In this document: positions 8,007-16,696 of the stretch, piece by piece | Layout of the letters: each line of letters begins with the position of its first letter | Position numbering within the stretch: position 1 is the stretch's first letter | Assembly: GCA_021731085.1 (NCBI GenBank) | Contig: JAKFYB010000039.1 | Location: 1 to 64,000 of the forward strand | Length of the DNA stretch: 64,000 bases | Direction: 5' to 3' | Source of the DNA: Dehalococcoidia bacterium | GTDB taxonomy: Bacteria > Chloroflexota > Dehalococcoidia > DSTF01 > JACRBR01 | Notes under the pieces: model-generated | What the model was told of the DNA's origin: nothing | Databases searched by the model: none | Seen by the model: the letters and a program-made list of their open reading frames with translations, nothing else | Program-made: the position numbers and the translations under genes

Positions 8007-9677
8007 GTGTTGCGTCCCCGTTCCGCCACATCAAACACATCGCACAACCGCTCCGAATCCGGACTCAGCCGCCCGGGACTCGTTCTGTCCCTCGCGCTAC
8101 TGGTCGGCGCAGCCTTCCTCGCCTACGCGCCGTTCGCCCGCGGCGACAAAGGATCGACAGCGTACGCCGAGGGAGGCGACTTCTCGCTCGACTTCATCGG
8201 TGCTGCGCCCGACGACTACAACCACCTGACTTCGCCTGCCGTGGAACTGGCAGCCGGCGGCCTGCAGTTCGACAGCCGCGCGATCAACGATCACGTCGTC
8301 GAGCAGCTTGAGGCCGAGGACTTCATGTGTGGCGACACGATCGTCTTCTTCACCGAGGTGACGGTCGATGATGGCGCCGACGGCACGCAGTCCATCGACA
8401 TCAGCTACGACTTCGACGCGCAGAACAACGGCCAGCAGGGCGTCGGCTATCGCGAGATCGTCGCCGTCGGCATAAGCAACGTCGACTTCGCCGGCCAGGC
8501 GCAGGAAAGCGGCAACATCCTGAGCGGCAACGAAACTGTCACCAAGGTCGCTGGGACTGAGCTCTATGCCCCGGGCGGCGCGACGCCTCCGACCGATTTC
8601 GGCACGGACGACGCGGACAACCTGTTGTTCACGGTCCGCGTTACCGGTCTTGAGGCCGATGAGGTGCTCATCGTGCGCATCGACGCTCGCTTCGCCTGCT
8701 TCGCGAACGGCGCGACGGGCAACCTCCACGCCGCGATCGACTCGGCTGAAGTGACCGGAGGTGGCGCGAAGAGCTCCATCTCCGTCGGCCAGCAGGACAT
8801 CCCGATGCTCGGCATTGGCGAACTGCCGACGGCGACGCCCACGAACTCTCCCACGAGCACTCCAACCAGTTCGCCGACAAACACCCCCACCAACACCGCG
8901 ACAGCGACGCCGACGAATACGCCGACCAACACGGCCACGAACACCCCAACGAGCACCGCCACCAATACGCCCACGAACACCGCGACCAGCACGCCGACGA
9001 ACACGGCAACGAGCACGCCGTCGCCAACGGACACGCCGACGGCCACCGCGACGAACACGCCGGTGCCAACGTCGACCGACACACCAACGTATACGCCGAC
9101 CAACACGCCAACGAACACCGCGACCAACACGCCGACGCCAACGGACACACCAACACCGACGCCGACGAACACGCCGGTGCCGACGTCGACGAACACACCG
9201 ACGAACACGGCGACGGCCACCAACACGCCAACGGAAACGCCGACGAACACGCCAACGGCTACCAACACTCCGACCGAAACGCCGACGAACACGCCAACAG
9301 CTACGAACACTCCGACGGAGACGCCGACAAACACGCCGACAGCTACGAACACGCCAGCGGAAACGCCGACGAACACGCCAACGGCTACCAGCACGGCCAC
9401 GGCGACCGCCACGAACACTGCGACCAACACGCCGGAGAACACCCCGACGCGCACGAACACGCCGGAGCCGAGCTCGACCGCGGTGCCGCCGACGGCAACG
9501 GCCACCCTCGTGAATGAGGTGCTGCCTGTCGTTCAGCCGCCTGTGGTCGTTATCCTGCCAAGCACGGGGACTGGTGAGTCAGGTGGTCGCGAGTCCGGCG
9601 CCGTGCTCGCAACGCTGGCGACCGCCGCCCTGGGGCTGCTCGTCATCGGCTTCTGGGCAAGGCGGCACGCTAGCTAG
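8007..9677 (+). CDS. Large surface protein with Thr-Pro repeats and LPXTG-like sorting end
   Basis: The GTG at 8007, with AAGGAG upstream, opens a 556-residue protein. Residues 24-45 are a signal-peptide-like helix. Residues ~55-270 form an extracellular domain of beta character with two cysteines (FMCGD, FACFANG). Residues ~272-505 are a stalk of NTPTNTAT-type repeats. Residues 517-521 read LPSTG, followed by a hydrophobic helix (~533-550) and ARRH at the end. That is the layout of a sortase substrate or, if no sortase exists, a simple membrane-anchored stalk. The repeat DNA opens long false frames on both strands. The N-terminal domain was not recognised. No sortase is encoded in the window. 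Confidence 0.75.
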   Translation: MLRPRSATSNTSHNRSESGLSRPGLVLSLALLVGAAFLAYAPFARGDKGSTAYAEGGDFSLDFIGAAPDDYNHLTSPAVELAAGGLQFDSRAINDHVVEQLEAEDFMCGDTIVFFTEVTVDDGADGTQSIDISYDFDAQNNGQQGVGYREIVAVGISNVDFAGQAQESGNILSGNETVTKVAGTELYAPGGATPPTDFGTDDADNLLFTVRVTGLEADEVLIVRIDARFACFANGATGNLHAAIDSAEVTGGGAKSSISVGQQDIPMLGIGELPTATPTNSPTSTPTSSPTNTPTNTATATPTNTPTNTATNTPTSTATNTPTNTATSTPTNTATSTPSPTDTPTATATNTPVPTSTDTPTYTPTNTPTNTATNTPTPTDTPTPTPTNTPVPTSTNTPTNTATATNTPTETPTNTPTATNTPTETPTNTPTATNTPTETPTNTPTATNTPAETPTNTPTATSTATATATNTATNTPENTPTRTNTPEPSSTAVPPTATATLVNEVLPVVQPPVVVILPSTGTGESGGRESGAVLATLATAALGLLVIGFWARRHAS

Positions 9678-9715
9678 CGCATAACTAGGAACAGGCATCG
9701 GAACACCGTTGAAAG

Positions 9716-9735
9716 GGGCCTCGCTTTGGAGGCCC
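9716..9735 (+). terminator. Hairpin terminator after surface protein
   Basis: A 7-bp GC-rich stem (GGGCCTC with GAGGCCC) and 6-base loop are followed by ATTCATT, 39 bases past the stop codon at 9677. Confidence 0.65.
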
Positions 9736-9939
9736 ATTCATTGCGTGATGCGTGCGGCGTCATCACGAAAGTAGCCGCGTAGCTTCAGCCTGGGCCCAGT
9801 CGCCGCACAAAAGCACGGCACGGGTCCCAAACAGAATCCCCGCCGCGTCTGCCACGGGAGTTGCCCCAGAGCTTCAGCCGCGCATCGTCGCCGGGCGAAG
9901 CCCGGACGATCGACGGCCTCGTCGCCTCCTCACTGTTAC

Positions 9940-9967
9940 TTGACAACTCGGATCATACGCCTATACC
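9940..9967 (+). promoter_or_regulatory. Candidate sigma-70-type promoter
   Basis: TTGACA at 9940-9945 and TATACC at 9962-9967, with a 16-base spacer, precede the gene at 10048. A second TTGACA at 10005-10010 in a similar context (TACTTGACA) may be part of a repeated site. The rest of 9678-10047 holds no gene that can be supported. Confidence 0.45.
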
Positions 9968-10047
9968 GTTTCCTCAACACATCTGTGCTGATCCGAGTCT
10001 GTACTTGACAGACTATCGGTGAACTCCACATAAGGAGGGACGGCGTT

Positions 10048-11055
10048 ATGGATGACGAACCAACCGCTGGCACGTCGGACAGTCCTCAGCAGGCCGTCCT
10101 CGATGCCATGCGCGAGATACTCACGCCGCTCGTCGAGCAGCCCCCGAAGCGCAAGCGGGGTCGGCCCCGCAAGGACAGGGCTGCATCCGGTGCCGTGCCC
10201 GCGCACCTCAGCCGGGACAAGGGGAGCGCTCCCGATTCGGCGGTCACGCCCGACGCCATCACGCCTCGGTCGGTGCCGCCGAACGCGCTCACGCACGGCC
10301 TCTCCTCCAACGCCGTCGTGATCCCCGGCGTCGAGTCCCAGGAGGAGTGGCAGGCCTTCCGCGACGGCATCATCGCCGATCTCAATCCGGAGGGTGCCGT
10401 CCAGCATGCGCTCTCCGTCCGCATCGCCAGCCTCTTCTGGCGTCTCGACCGCGTCTCACGCTTCGAGTCGGATACCATCGCCGCCAACATCGACGCCGTC
10501 GAGGTCGACTACAACAAGGGCTGGGGCTTCTACCGCGGCTCGCTCAAGGAGGCCGTGAGCGCGCGAGACGCGGCTGAGCGCCACCTCGACATCCTGCGTG
10601 GGTTGCCTGGCATGCCTCTCGGTACGCAGATCGATGGCGAGGACGCGGATGCCGTCCTCGAGCTGCTCGGCGACGACGACGATATCGAGCTTCCGCCGCA
10701 ACTCGTCGACTACGTCGAGGGCAGGGTCCACGCGAACGGCACACTGCTGATGATCGCCGCGAAGACCATCGCCGAAGGGCGCGGCCGTCCGCTCGAGGAC
10801 CTCTTCGAGAGCGCTATCAGCGCCGCCGAGAAGGCGCTCGACAAGGCCGCCGAGAACGTCGACTACGCCACGACCACTCACGACCGCATGCGCCGCGAGC
10901 GCCACGCCCCGCCCGAATCCTTCATCCGCACCGCCGGCCGCTACGAAGCCCAGCTCGACCGCGCCCTCCACCGCGCCATGACCCAGCTCGAAACCCTCAA
11001 AGCCGCCCGCGAGGGCCGCCCCATCTCCCTAACCCGCATCCACGTCGAGCATTGA
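10048..11055 (+). CDS. Hypothetical protein with AT-hook-like motif and NALTHGLSS block
   Basis: The 335-residue protein has good ribosome-binding context (AAGGAGGG, 14 bases before ATG). Residues ~35-43 (KRKRGRPRKD) form an AT-hook-like DNA-binding motif. NALTHGLSS at about 79-87, then a P-G-E-like turn and VRIASLFWRLDR, define a family common in Planctomycetes and Chloroflexota and usually left unnamed. The C-terminus is helical and ends with RYEAQLDRALHRAMTQLETL, also typical of that family. Some members lie near transposon or phage terminase-like genes, but nothing mobile adjoins it here. It is probably nucleic-acid-associated; I cannot assign a function. Confidence 0.6.
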   Translation: MDDEPTAGTSDSPQQAVLDAMREILTPLVEQPPKRKRGRPRKDRAASGAVPAHLSRDKGSAPDSAVTPDAITPRSVPPNALTHGLSSNAVVIPGVESQEEWQAFRDGIIADLNPEGAVQHALSVRIASLFWRLDRVSRFESDTIAANIDAVEVDYNKGWGFYRGSLKEAVSARDAAERHLDILRGLPGMPLGTQIDGEDADAVLELLGDDDDIELPPQLVDYVEGRVHANGTLLMIAAKTIAEGRGRPLEDLFESAISAAEKALDKAAENVDYATTTHDRMRRERHAPPESFIRTAGRYEAQLDRALHRAMTQLETLKAAREGRPISLTRIHVEH

Positions 11056-11062
11056 AGTGATT

Positions 11063-11339
11063 CTCCCCTCTCCAGTTCCTGGAGAGGGGGCCGGGGGGTG
11101 AGGTGGGGTGAGGTAAGAACAATGAAAAATTTCAAATCAAAAATTCCACACAGATTCAAAAACCCGAATAAACCCGCGCCCATCGCCGAAAAGTCACTCG
11201 TTCGTTCTCCCCTCTCCCGTCCTGGGAGAGGGGCCGGGGGTGAGGGACCTCCCCGTCTCCAGCGTCATGGAGAGGGGGCCGAAGGGGTGAGGTTCGTTCT
11301 CCCCTCTCCCGTTCTGGGAGAGGGACCGGGGGTGAGGGA
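11063..11339. repeat. Cluster of four palindromic CTCCCCTCTCC...GGAGAGGGG repeats
   Basis: Copies at about 11063-11105, 11207-11247, 11248-11294 and 11299-11339 share an inverted CTCTCCC/GGGAGAG core followed by CCGGGGGTGAGG. Related copies appear at about 12418-12444 and 14376-14424. A short A/T-rich gap (11121-11165) separates the first from the rest. These fold as hairpins at the DNA or RNA level. They are a dispersed family, not a CRISPR array, because spacing is irregular and units are imperfect. Confidence 0.75.
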
Positions 11340-11403
11340 AGTGAGGTCGTACAATGGCCCAAAACCTGAATCCCTCACCAACTGACACACTGAGGTACGA
11401 ACA

Positions 11404-12276
11404 ATGGCCGAAGGCCTAACCCTCCCCGCCGCCCACATCATCGACGACCTCGTCCTCTCCGCCCTCGACGAGGACGGCGCCTACGACGACGTCACCACCC
11501 GCGCCCTCGTCACACCCGGCCAGTGGGGCCGCGGCGTCTTCATCGCCAAGGACGCCGGCGTCCTCTCCGGCCTCCCCGTCGCCGCCGCCGCCATGACCTC
11601 CTATAACGAGGAGATCGCCTTCGACGCCCTCATCGAGGACGGCGAGCGCGTCTCCGCCGGCACCGAGCTCGCCGAGGTCGAAGGCCCTCTCGCCGCCATC
11701 CTCTCGTCGGAGCGCGTCGCCCTCAACTTCGTCCAGCGCATGTCCGGCGTCGCCACCCTCACCCGCCAGTTCTGCGACTCCATCGTCGGCACGAAGGCCC
11801 GCATCCTCGACACCCGCAAGACCACTCCCGGCCTCCGCGACCTCGAGCGCTACGCCGTCCGCTGCGGAGGCGGCTTCAACCACCGCTACAACCTCGCGAA
11901 CGGCGTCCTCATCAAGGACAACCACATCGCCGCCGCCGCCCAGCGCGAACTCACCGACATCGCCGACGTCGTCGTCCTCGCCCGCAACTCCGTCCCCCAC
12001 ACCATGAAGATCGAGATCGAAGTCACGAACATCACCCAGCTCGTCGAAGCCATCCAGGGCGGCGCCGACATCATCCTCCTCGACAACATGACCCCAGCGC
12101 AGATCCGCGAAGCCGTCGAGAAAGTCCAGGGCCGCGCCCTCATAGAAGCCAGCGGCGGCATAACCATGGACGTGGTCCGCGAGATCGCCGAAACCGGCGT
12201 CGACTTCATAAGCATCGGCGCCCTAACCCACAGCGCCCCCAGCCTCGACATCAGCCTGGAGGTCGGCAGTGTATGA
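11404..12276 (+). CDS. nadC: Nicotinate-nucleotide pyrophosphorylase (carboxylating)
   Basis: The 290-residue product is full length for quinolinate phosphoribosyltransferase. This enzyme converts quinolinate and PRPP to nicotinate mononucleotide in de novo NAD synthesis. Visible signatures are DDVTTRAL near the N-terminus, ERVALNFVQRMSGVAT, and the substrate-binding ILDTRKTTPGLRDLERYAVRCGGG with HRYNL after it. LIKDNHI, IEIEVTN and the C-terminal EASGGITMDVVREIAETGVDFISIGALTHS complete the barrel. nadB ends about 11 kb upstream on the same strand, and no nadA lies between them. The start at 11404 follows a weak GAGGTACGAACA site just after the palindromic repeat cluster. Confidence 0.95.
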   Translation: MAEGLTLPAAHIIDDLVLSALDEDGAYDDVTTRALVTPGQWGRGVFIAKDAGVLSGLPVAAAAMTSYNEEIAFDALIEDGERVSAGTELAEVEGPLAAILSSERVALNFVQRMSGVATLTRQFCDSIVGTKARILDTRKTTPGLRDLERYAVRCGGGFNHRYNLANGVLIKDNHIAAAAQRELTDIADVVVLARNSVPHTMKIEIEVTNITQLVEAIQGGADIILLDNMTPAQIREAVEKVQGRALIEASGGITMDVVREIAETGVDFISIGALTHSAPSLDISLEVGSV

Positions 12277-12444
12277 AGCGATCGGTGCCAGAACGACGGG
12301 CGCCCCCGCCCGTGGTAGAGCCATCGAGCGCGCGATCCGCAGCGCTGTCATCCTGAGCGCAGCGAAGGATCTTGCCGCTGACAGCGCCGAGCAGGCTTCG
12401 AAGGCCAGCGATGTCCGAACAGGGCCGGGGGGTGAGGTGCCCCG
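12277..12444. repeat. Dispersed repeats upstream of the kinase gene
   Basis: This spacer is almost entirely repeat DNA. It holds a GGGCGCCCCCGCCCG block (about 12299-12313), a GTCATCCTGAGCGCAGCGAAGGATCTT element (12345-12373) and a GGGCCGGGGGGTGAGGTGCCCCG end (about 12422-12444) that abuts the ATG at 12445. The GGTGAGG inside it may serve as the ribosome-binding site. Confidence 0.6.
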
Positions 12445-12984
12445 ATGACCCAGATCGTAATCATCAGCGGCCCCCCCGGCGCAGGAAAAAGTACAACCGC
12501 CGACGCCCTCTGCGAACGCTACGACCGCACCGTCCACCTCCAGATGGACGAAGTCCAGAACAGCATCCGCATGGGTTACATCCCCCCGTACAAGCCGGAG
12601 TCCTACAACCAGACGCTCATGATCGCCCGCGCGACAGCCCGCGCCGCAACCGCCTTCGCCGCCGAACTCTACGGCGTCTTCATCGAAGGCGTGGTCGGCC
12701 CCGACAGCCTCACGGCCATGCTCGAAGAGCTAAAGCCCGCCGGCATCCCCATCCACTTCGCCCACCTCCTCCCGACGGCCGACGCCCTCATCCAGCGCTC
12801 CCACGCCCGCACCCAGATCAACGCCGGCGTCACCGACGACATGCTCCGCCAGGTCCACGCCATGTTCGCCGGCTGGAACATGCCCGGCGTCACCATCGAC
12901 AACACCAACATGACCGCAAACCAGACCGCCGACGCCGTGATGGACGCCTGCGGCACCGGCGAAGCACTAGTGTGGTCCCCATGA
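12445..12984 (+). CDS. P-loop kinase-like ATPase
   Basis: The 179-residue product begins MTQIVIISGPPGAGKSTTAD; the Walker A motif GPPGAGKS lies at residues 9-16. A central VFIEGVVGP block and a possible lid region with two Arg (~HARTQ) fit small nucleoside/antibiotic kinase folds (shikimate kinase- or chloramphenicol-phosphotransferase-like). The substrate cannot be deduced. It follows nadC on the same strand, separated by 168 bases of repeats, so a shared transcript is possible but not shown. Confidence 0.7.
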   Translation: MTQIVIISGPPGAGKSTTADALCERYDRTVHLQMDEVQNSIRMGYIPPYKPESYNQTLMIARATARAATAFAAELYGVFIEGVVGPDSLTAMLEELKPAGIPIHFAHLLPTADALIQRSHARTQINAGVTDDMLRQVHAMFAGWNMPGVTIDNTNMTANQTADAVMDACGTGEALVWSP

Positions 12985-13275
12985 TCCCTCGATCGGGTGG
13001 CCATGGAGGTGCTGTCATTCAGAGCGAAGCGAAGAATCTAGCCGCTAACACCACCGTTCGGCCACCGCAGGCCACCCACATCCCGCACAGAGTTGCCGAT
13101 TCCGTGCTGTCGTCGATAGTTCAACCAAGATCCTTCGCGTGCGCTCAGGATGACGTGCTCCGACCGTCCTTGGACCTTCGATTCCTTCGTGGCCCTTCGT
13201 GCGGATCCACGTCTGTGCAATCGGTGGAGTCTGTGGATAGACTGGCGCTGAACGGCAACGCTGGAGGCGACTGAC
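12985..13275. repeat. Spacer of dispersed ATTCTGAGCGAAGCGAAGAATC repeats
   Basis: There is one forward copy at about 13012-13041 and one inverted copy at 13128-13154 (AGATCCTTCGCGTGCGCTCAGGATGAC). Short CTTCGTGGCCCTTCGTG-type sequence follows. The inverted pair could fold into a long hairpin. No gene was seen. GGAGGCGACTGAC just before 13276 serves the PhaC gene. Confidence 0.6.
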
Positions 13276-14361
13276 ATGACAGCTCAGACCGCACCCGAAA
13301 ACCCGAACATCGGCGCCATCGTCACGCAGGAGGTCGAGCGCACCATCACGCGCGCCCAGCGTGGCATCGACGTCCTCCTCAACCGCGAGGAACCCGAGAC
13401 CGGGAAGACGCCGCGCGACGTCATCTACAAGCGCGGCACGATGCAGCTCTACCACTATCACGCGACCACCGACGAGGTCTACCGCGTCCCCGTCGTGCTC
13501 GTCATGTCGCTGATCTCGAAGGCCTACATCCTCGACCTGACGCCCGGCTTCTCGTTCGTCGAGTTCCTCGTGAACAACGGCTTCGACGTCTACATGATCG
13601 ACTGGGGCATCCCGCGCCCTGAAGACAAGAACCTCAAGCTCGAGGACTACACGCAGGACTTCATCCCCGCCTGCATAGAAGAAGTGAAGAAGGAGAGCGG
13701 CGAGCCCGACGTGTCCGTCATCGGCTACTGCATGGGCGGCCTGCTCGCCATCCTCTACGGCGGCGTCCACGAGACAACGCCGATGAAGAACCTCGTCACG
13801 ATCGCCTGCCCGGTCGACTTCGACGGCATGGGGCTGTTCAAGCAGTGGACGGACAAGCGCTGGTTCGACGTCGACCGTGTCGTCGACTCCCTCGGCAACA
13901 TCCCGTCGGAGATGATGTACCGCTCGTTCGAAATGCTGCGCCCCGCCGACCGCCTCGTGTCGTACGTGAGGCTCTGGGACAACCTGTGGAACGACCTCTA
14001 TGTGAAGCAGTACCGCCTGATGAACAAGTGGACGAGCGATCAGATCCCCTTCCCCGGTGAAGCCTTCCGCCAGACGACGAAGGAGCTGAGCTGGGAGAAC
14101 AAGCTCATCAAGGGCGAACTCGAGCTGGGCGGCAAGAAGGTCGACCCGAAGCACATCACCTGCCCCATCCTCAACCTCAGCGCCCAGCACGATCACATCG
14201 CCCCGCGCGACGCGACGAAGGACGTCATCAACATCGTCGGCAGCGAGGACAAGGAAGACGTCATGCTCAAGGGCGGCCACGTCAGCCTGGTCGCCGGCCC
14301 CAACGCCGTCCTCCGCCTCTGGCCCAAAGTAAACGAATGGCTCTCGGAGAGATCCGTCTGA
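13276..14361 (+). CDS. phaC: Poly(3-hydroxyalkanoate) synthase, class III PhaC-like
   Basis: The 361-residue product has the length and features of class III PHA synthase catalytic subunits, alpha/beta hydrolases that polymerise hydroxyacyl-CoA into storage polyester. The lipase-like box GYCMGG places the nucleophile at Cys152. The acid is Asp306 (SAQHDHIAP) and the base His335 (KGGHVS). IDWGIPRPEDKNL, CPVDFDGMG and the Trp-rich SYVRLWDNLWNDLYVKQYR segment are typical. No phaE, phaB or phasin gene was seen nearby, so either the partner is elsewhere or the enzyme belongs to a subgroup acting alone. Confidence 0.88.
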   Translation: MTAQTAPENPNIGAIVTQEVERTITRAQRGIDVLLNREEPETGKTPRDVIYKRGTMQLYHYHATTDEVYRVPVVLVMSLISKAYILDLTPGFSFVEFLVNNGFDVYMIDWGIPRPEDKNLKLEDYTQDFIPACIEEVKKESGEPDVSVIGYCMGGLLAILYGGVHETTPMKNLVTIACPVDFDGMGLFKQWTDKRWFDVDRVVDSLGNIPSEMMYRSFEMLRPADRLVSYVRLWDNLWNDLYVKQYRLMNKWTSDQIPFPGEAFRQTTKELSWENKLIKGELELGGKKVDPKHITCPILNLSAQHDHIAPRDATKDVINIVGSEDKEDVMLKGGHVSLVAGPNAVLRLWPKVNEWLSERSV

Positions 14362-14375
14362 CAACGACATCGACT

Positions 14376-14424
14376 CCCCCTCGCCACTTCGTGGAGAGGG
14401 GGTTGGGGGGTGAGGTGCCCCGAA
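14376..14424. repeat. CTCCCC...GGAGAGGGGG palindromic repeat
   Basis: A single copy of the family seen at 11063-11339 lies between phaC and the acetyltransferase. Its right end (GGGGGGTGAGGTGCCCCG) lies immediately before the ATG at 14426, exactly as another copy does before the gene at 12445. Confidence 0.7.
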
Positions 14425-14425
14425 C

Positions 14426-15040
14426 ATGAGCATGAACGGAACATCAGGATCGCTGACGCTGCCGCGCCAGGTGAAGCTCGACGACGAGAGCTACATCACC
14501 CTGCGCGCTCTCGGCCGCAACGACATCGCCGAGTTCCTGCAGTTCACGACGTCGCTGCCGGATCACGACCTGCTGTTCCTCCGCACCGACATCACGGACG
14601 CGGGCGTCGTCGCGGACTGGCTCGACAACATAGAATCCGGCCAGATCGTCACGATTATCGCCGAGCGCGACGGTGACATCTGGGGCTATGGCAGCCTCCA
14701 CCTCAGCAACACGCCTTGGTCGAAGCACGTCGGCGAACTGCGCGTGCTGATCAACAGCCAGCAGCGCGGCAAAGGCCTCGGCCGCGCGTTGACGGACGCC
14801 ATCTTCGCCCAGGCCCTGGACCGCGGCATCGAAAAGATGGTCGCCCAGATGACCATCGACCAGAAGGGCGCGATCTCCACCTTCGAACAGCTCGGCTTCA
14901 AGGCCGAAGCCCTCCTCCGCGACCACGTGAAGGACCGCACCGGCCAGAAGCACGACCTCCTCGTCTACAGCCACGACGTAGCGGAGTTCGCGGGCCAGAT
15001 GGACGCCTGGGGCATCTCGGAAGCGGCGTCGGGACTGTGA
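14426..15040 (+). CDS. GNAT-family N-acetyltransferase
   Basis: The 204-residue product has an N-terminal GNAT layout: VKLDDESYITLRALGRNDIAEF, then the central strand and the acetyl-CoA-binding loop LRVLINSQQRGKGLGRALTDAIF (Q/R-x-x-G-x-G/A at about 112-117). The late FEQLGFKAEALLRDHVKDRTG segment is typical of RimI/RimJ-like acetyltransferases. The substrate is unknown. An apparent dispersed repeat lies directly upstream and may supply its translation-initiation region. Confidence 0.85.
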   Translation: MSMNGTSGSLTLPRQVKLDDESYITLRALGRNDIAEFLQFTTSLPDHDLLFLRTDITDAGVVADWLDNIESGQIVTIIAERDGDIWGYGSLHLSNTPWSKHVGELRVLINSQQRGKGLGRALTDAIFAQALDRGIEKMVAQMTIDQKGAISTFEQLGFKAEALLRDHVKDRTGQKHDLLVYSHDVAEFAGQMDAWGISEAASGL

Positions 15041-15184
15041 TGACGCGCAGGACGGCTGGACGACGGCAGCAATCTAGGGGAATGGTTCGCGTTTCGTAGG
15101 GAAGTCGACGCGCATCGTTCGTTGCTGAGCAGGTGAAGCCTCGGGTAAGGTGCTGCAAACGTGAATCGAAAGGATTCGACCACC

Positions 15185-16057
15185 GTGAATTCCCCACACT
15201 CGACCGGCAACATGTTCCGCCTCGGCTTTGCCGCAATGGCGATGGCGCTGACCCTGGTCGGTGCAGCTCTCATGAGCGACAGCACGCCAGCGCAAGCAGC
15301 CGTGGTGAGCAACGCTGCGGCGATCACCATTCCAGCTGCAGGCACGGCGGGACCTGCATCGCCGTATCCGTCGCAGATCACGTATCCGGGATCCGGCGAG
15401 ACGATCGTCTCGATGACCGTCACGCTGAATGGGTTCACGCACGCGTTCCCGGATGATGTGGATGTGCTCCTCGTCGGGCCGACGGGTACGAGCCTGATCA
15501 TCATGTCGGACGTCGGTGGTTCGACGGACATCTCAGCCAACGTCACGATCGACGATGCTGCGGCAGGACAACTGCCCGATGGAAATGTTCTGATTCCGAC
15601 CGGGTCGTATCAGGTCACGAACATCGGCGCTGGAGACCCCTTTGCGGCCCCCGCGCCTGCACCCGGTGCGGGCACGGCGCTCTCGGTGTTCAACGGAACT
15701 GATCCTGCCGGAACATGGAGCCTCTACGTCGTCGACGACCTCGCTGGCGATATCGGAGCCTTATCGGGTGGGTGGAGCATCGACGTGACGGTTGCCGCCG
15801 CCGCGACGGCCACGCCGACGCACACTGCCACGGCGACCAGCACGGGCACGGTCGTTGTGGCGACGGGCACAGCGACGGAAGAAACGGCGCCGAAGACGCA
15901 CACGCCGACCCCCGAAGTGAGCTCGACGCCCGAAGCAGCGACCGAAGTGCCGAGCGCTGTGCCGACATCTCCGCCAGTGCAGCCGTCACCGACGGTCGCG
16001 GGTGGCGGCGTCTCGCCGATTGCACCGCCGGACACAGGATCGGGTGGGTACCGCTAG
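15185..16057 (+). CDS. Secreted protein with a P/Homo B-like (proprotein convertase) domain
   Basis: The product has a signal peptide (VGAALMSDSTPAQA cleavage region). A beta-sandwich of about 150 residues follows, with the marks of the P/Homo B domain: Ser/Pro-rich entry, IVSMTVTLNGFTHAFPDDVDVLLVGPTG, a VNVTIDD-like strand and NGTDPAGTWSLYVVDDLAGDIGALSGGWSIDV. Such domains normally follow subtilisin-like proteases. Here no protease is present. The C-terminus is a Thr/Pro-rich tail ending near a GSGGYR sequence. GTG at 15185 is preferred because AAAGGA precedes it; GTG at 15161 and ATG at 15212 are alternatives. It is probably an adhesive or structural surface protein. Confidence 0.75.
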   Translation: MNSPHSTGNMFRLGFAAMAMALTLVGAALMSDSTPAQAAVVSNAAAITIPAAGTAGPASPYPSQITYPGSGETIVSMTVTLNGFTHAFPDDVDVLLVGPTGTSLIIMSDVGGSTDISANVTIDDAAAGQLPDGNVLIPTGSYQVTNIGAGDPFAAPAPAPGAGTALSVFNGTDPAGTWSLYVVDDLAGDIGALSGGWSIDVTVAAAATATPTHTATATSTGTVVVATGTATEETAPKTHTPTPEVSSTPEAATEVPSAVPTSPPVQPSPTVAGGGVSPIAPPDTGSGGYR

Positions 16058-16063
16058 CGGCGG

Positions 16064-16612
16064 TCAGATCTGGTTCTGTGCGTCGTGCCGTGATGCTATC
16101 GCGGCGGCGTTGAGGTCCGCGAGCGCGGCCTCGAGTCGTTCGAGCTTCTCGGCGTCGAGCCGCTTGAGGATGTTGAGCAGAAAGACGCCGGCGACATGAC
16201 GCTGCGCAGCAACCGTCTCCTGGCCATTTGCGGTGAGGAAGTTGCGCACGATGCGGCGGTCGGCCGGCTCCTCTTCGCGTCGCACGAGCCCCTGCCGCAC
16301 CAGCCGGTCAATATGCCCCGTGATCGTCGATGGGTTGACGCCCAGATGCTCCGCCAGCGATCCGACAGGCAGCCCATCGTCGTCGCGCAGCACCCACAGC
16401 AAGCGGATCTGCGGCATCGTCAGCCCATCCTCGGACCAGCCCTGAATCCGCAGCGCATCAATGATGCCGAGCGCATCGCCGTACGCGTACGCCACCCGCA
16501 CCATCGCATCAAACCGCTCCGGCTCCACACCGAGCATGCGGGCGGCGTCGGCCGGATCCTCGGGCAGGTCGTCCGCGCTGTGGACTGCCGCTAGAGTGCT
16601 TGCCTGACCCAA
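16064..16612 (-). CDS. MarR-family transcriptional regulator
   Basis: The 182-residue product carries a winged helix-turn-helix at about residues 60-125. The landmarks are LTMPQIRLLWVLRDDDGLPVGSLAEHLGVNPSTITGHIDRLVRQGLVRREE, PADRRIVRNFLT and a dimerising helix at the end. The family usually represses divergent genes and responds to small phenolic or oxidant ligands. The start appears to be TTG at 16612 with AAAGGG upstream. It diverges from the diiron/ferredoxin operon, and a palindrome overlaps that operon's promoter, so it is the obvious candidate regulator. Confidence 0.88.
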   Translation of the reverse strand: MGQASTLAAVHSADDLPEDPADAARMLGVEPERFDAMVRVAYAYGDALGIIDALRIQGWSEDGLTMPQIRLLWVLRDDDGLPVGSLAEHLGVNPSTITGHIDRLVRQGLVRREEEPADRRIVRNFLTANGQETVAAQRHVAGVFLLNILKRLDAEKLERLEAALADLNAAAIASRHDAQNQI

Positions 16613-16623
16613 AACATTTGCCC

Positions 16624-16653
16624 TTTACAAAACTAATACTGCGGGAGTATAGT
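16624..16653 (+). promoter_or_regulatory. Promoter and MarR-type operator of the diiron operon
   Basis: TTTACA (16624-16629) and TATAGT (16648-16653), 18 bases apart, form a good sigma-70-type promoter for the gene at 16697. The perfect palindrome ATACT-N5-AGTAT (16636-16650) covers the spacer and the edge of the -10 box. A dimer bound there would block RNA polymerase. The divergent MarR-family gene makes that the likely mechanism. Confidence 0.65.
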
Positions 16654-16696
16654 CGAACGTCAGCCGAGAATACAACTGGCTCCAGGAGGTTCCGCT

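Noticed and set aside
8820-9480. Short repeated motifs resembling CRISPR repeats
   Set aside because: In-frame, degenerate coding repeats of Asn/Thr/Pro; no unique spacers.
8564-9513. Long open frames on both strands inside the Thr-Pro repeat region (Val/Gly-rich leftward, Arg-rich rightward)
   Set aside because: They are by-products of the codon repeat ACGCCGACGAACACG; composition is single-pattern and there are no start signals or domains.
12372-13274. Arg/Pro/His-rich open frame of 300 codons overlapping the kinase gene
   Set aside because: It is a shadow of the GC-rich kinase gene in another frame; there is no domain and the composition is extreme.
13045-14433. 462-codon leftward frame opposite phaC
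   Set aside because: Antisense to a clear PHA synthase; no recognisable domain.
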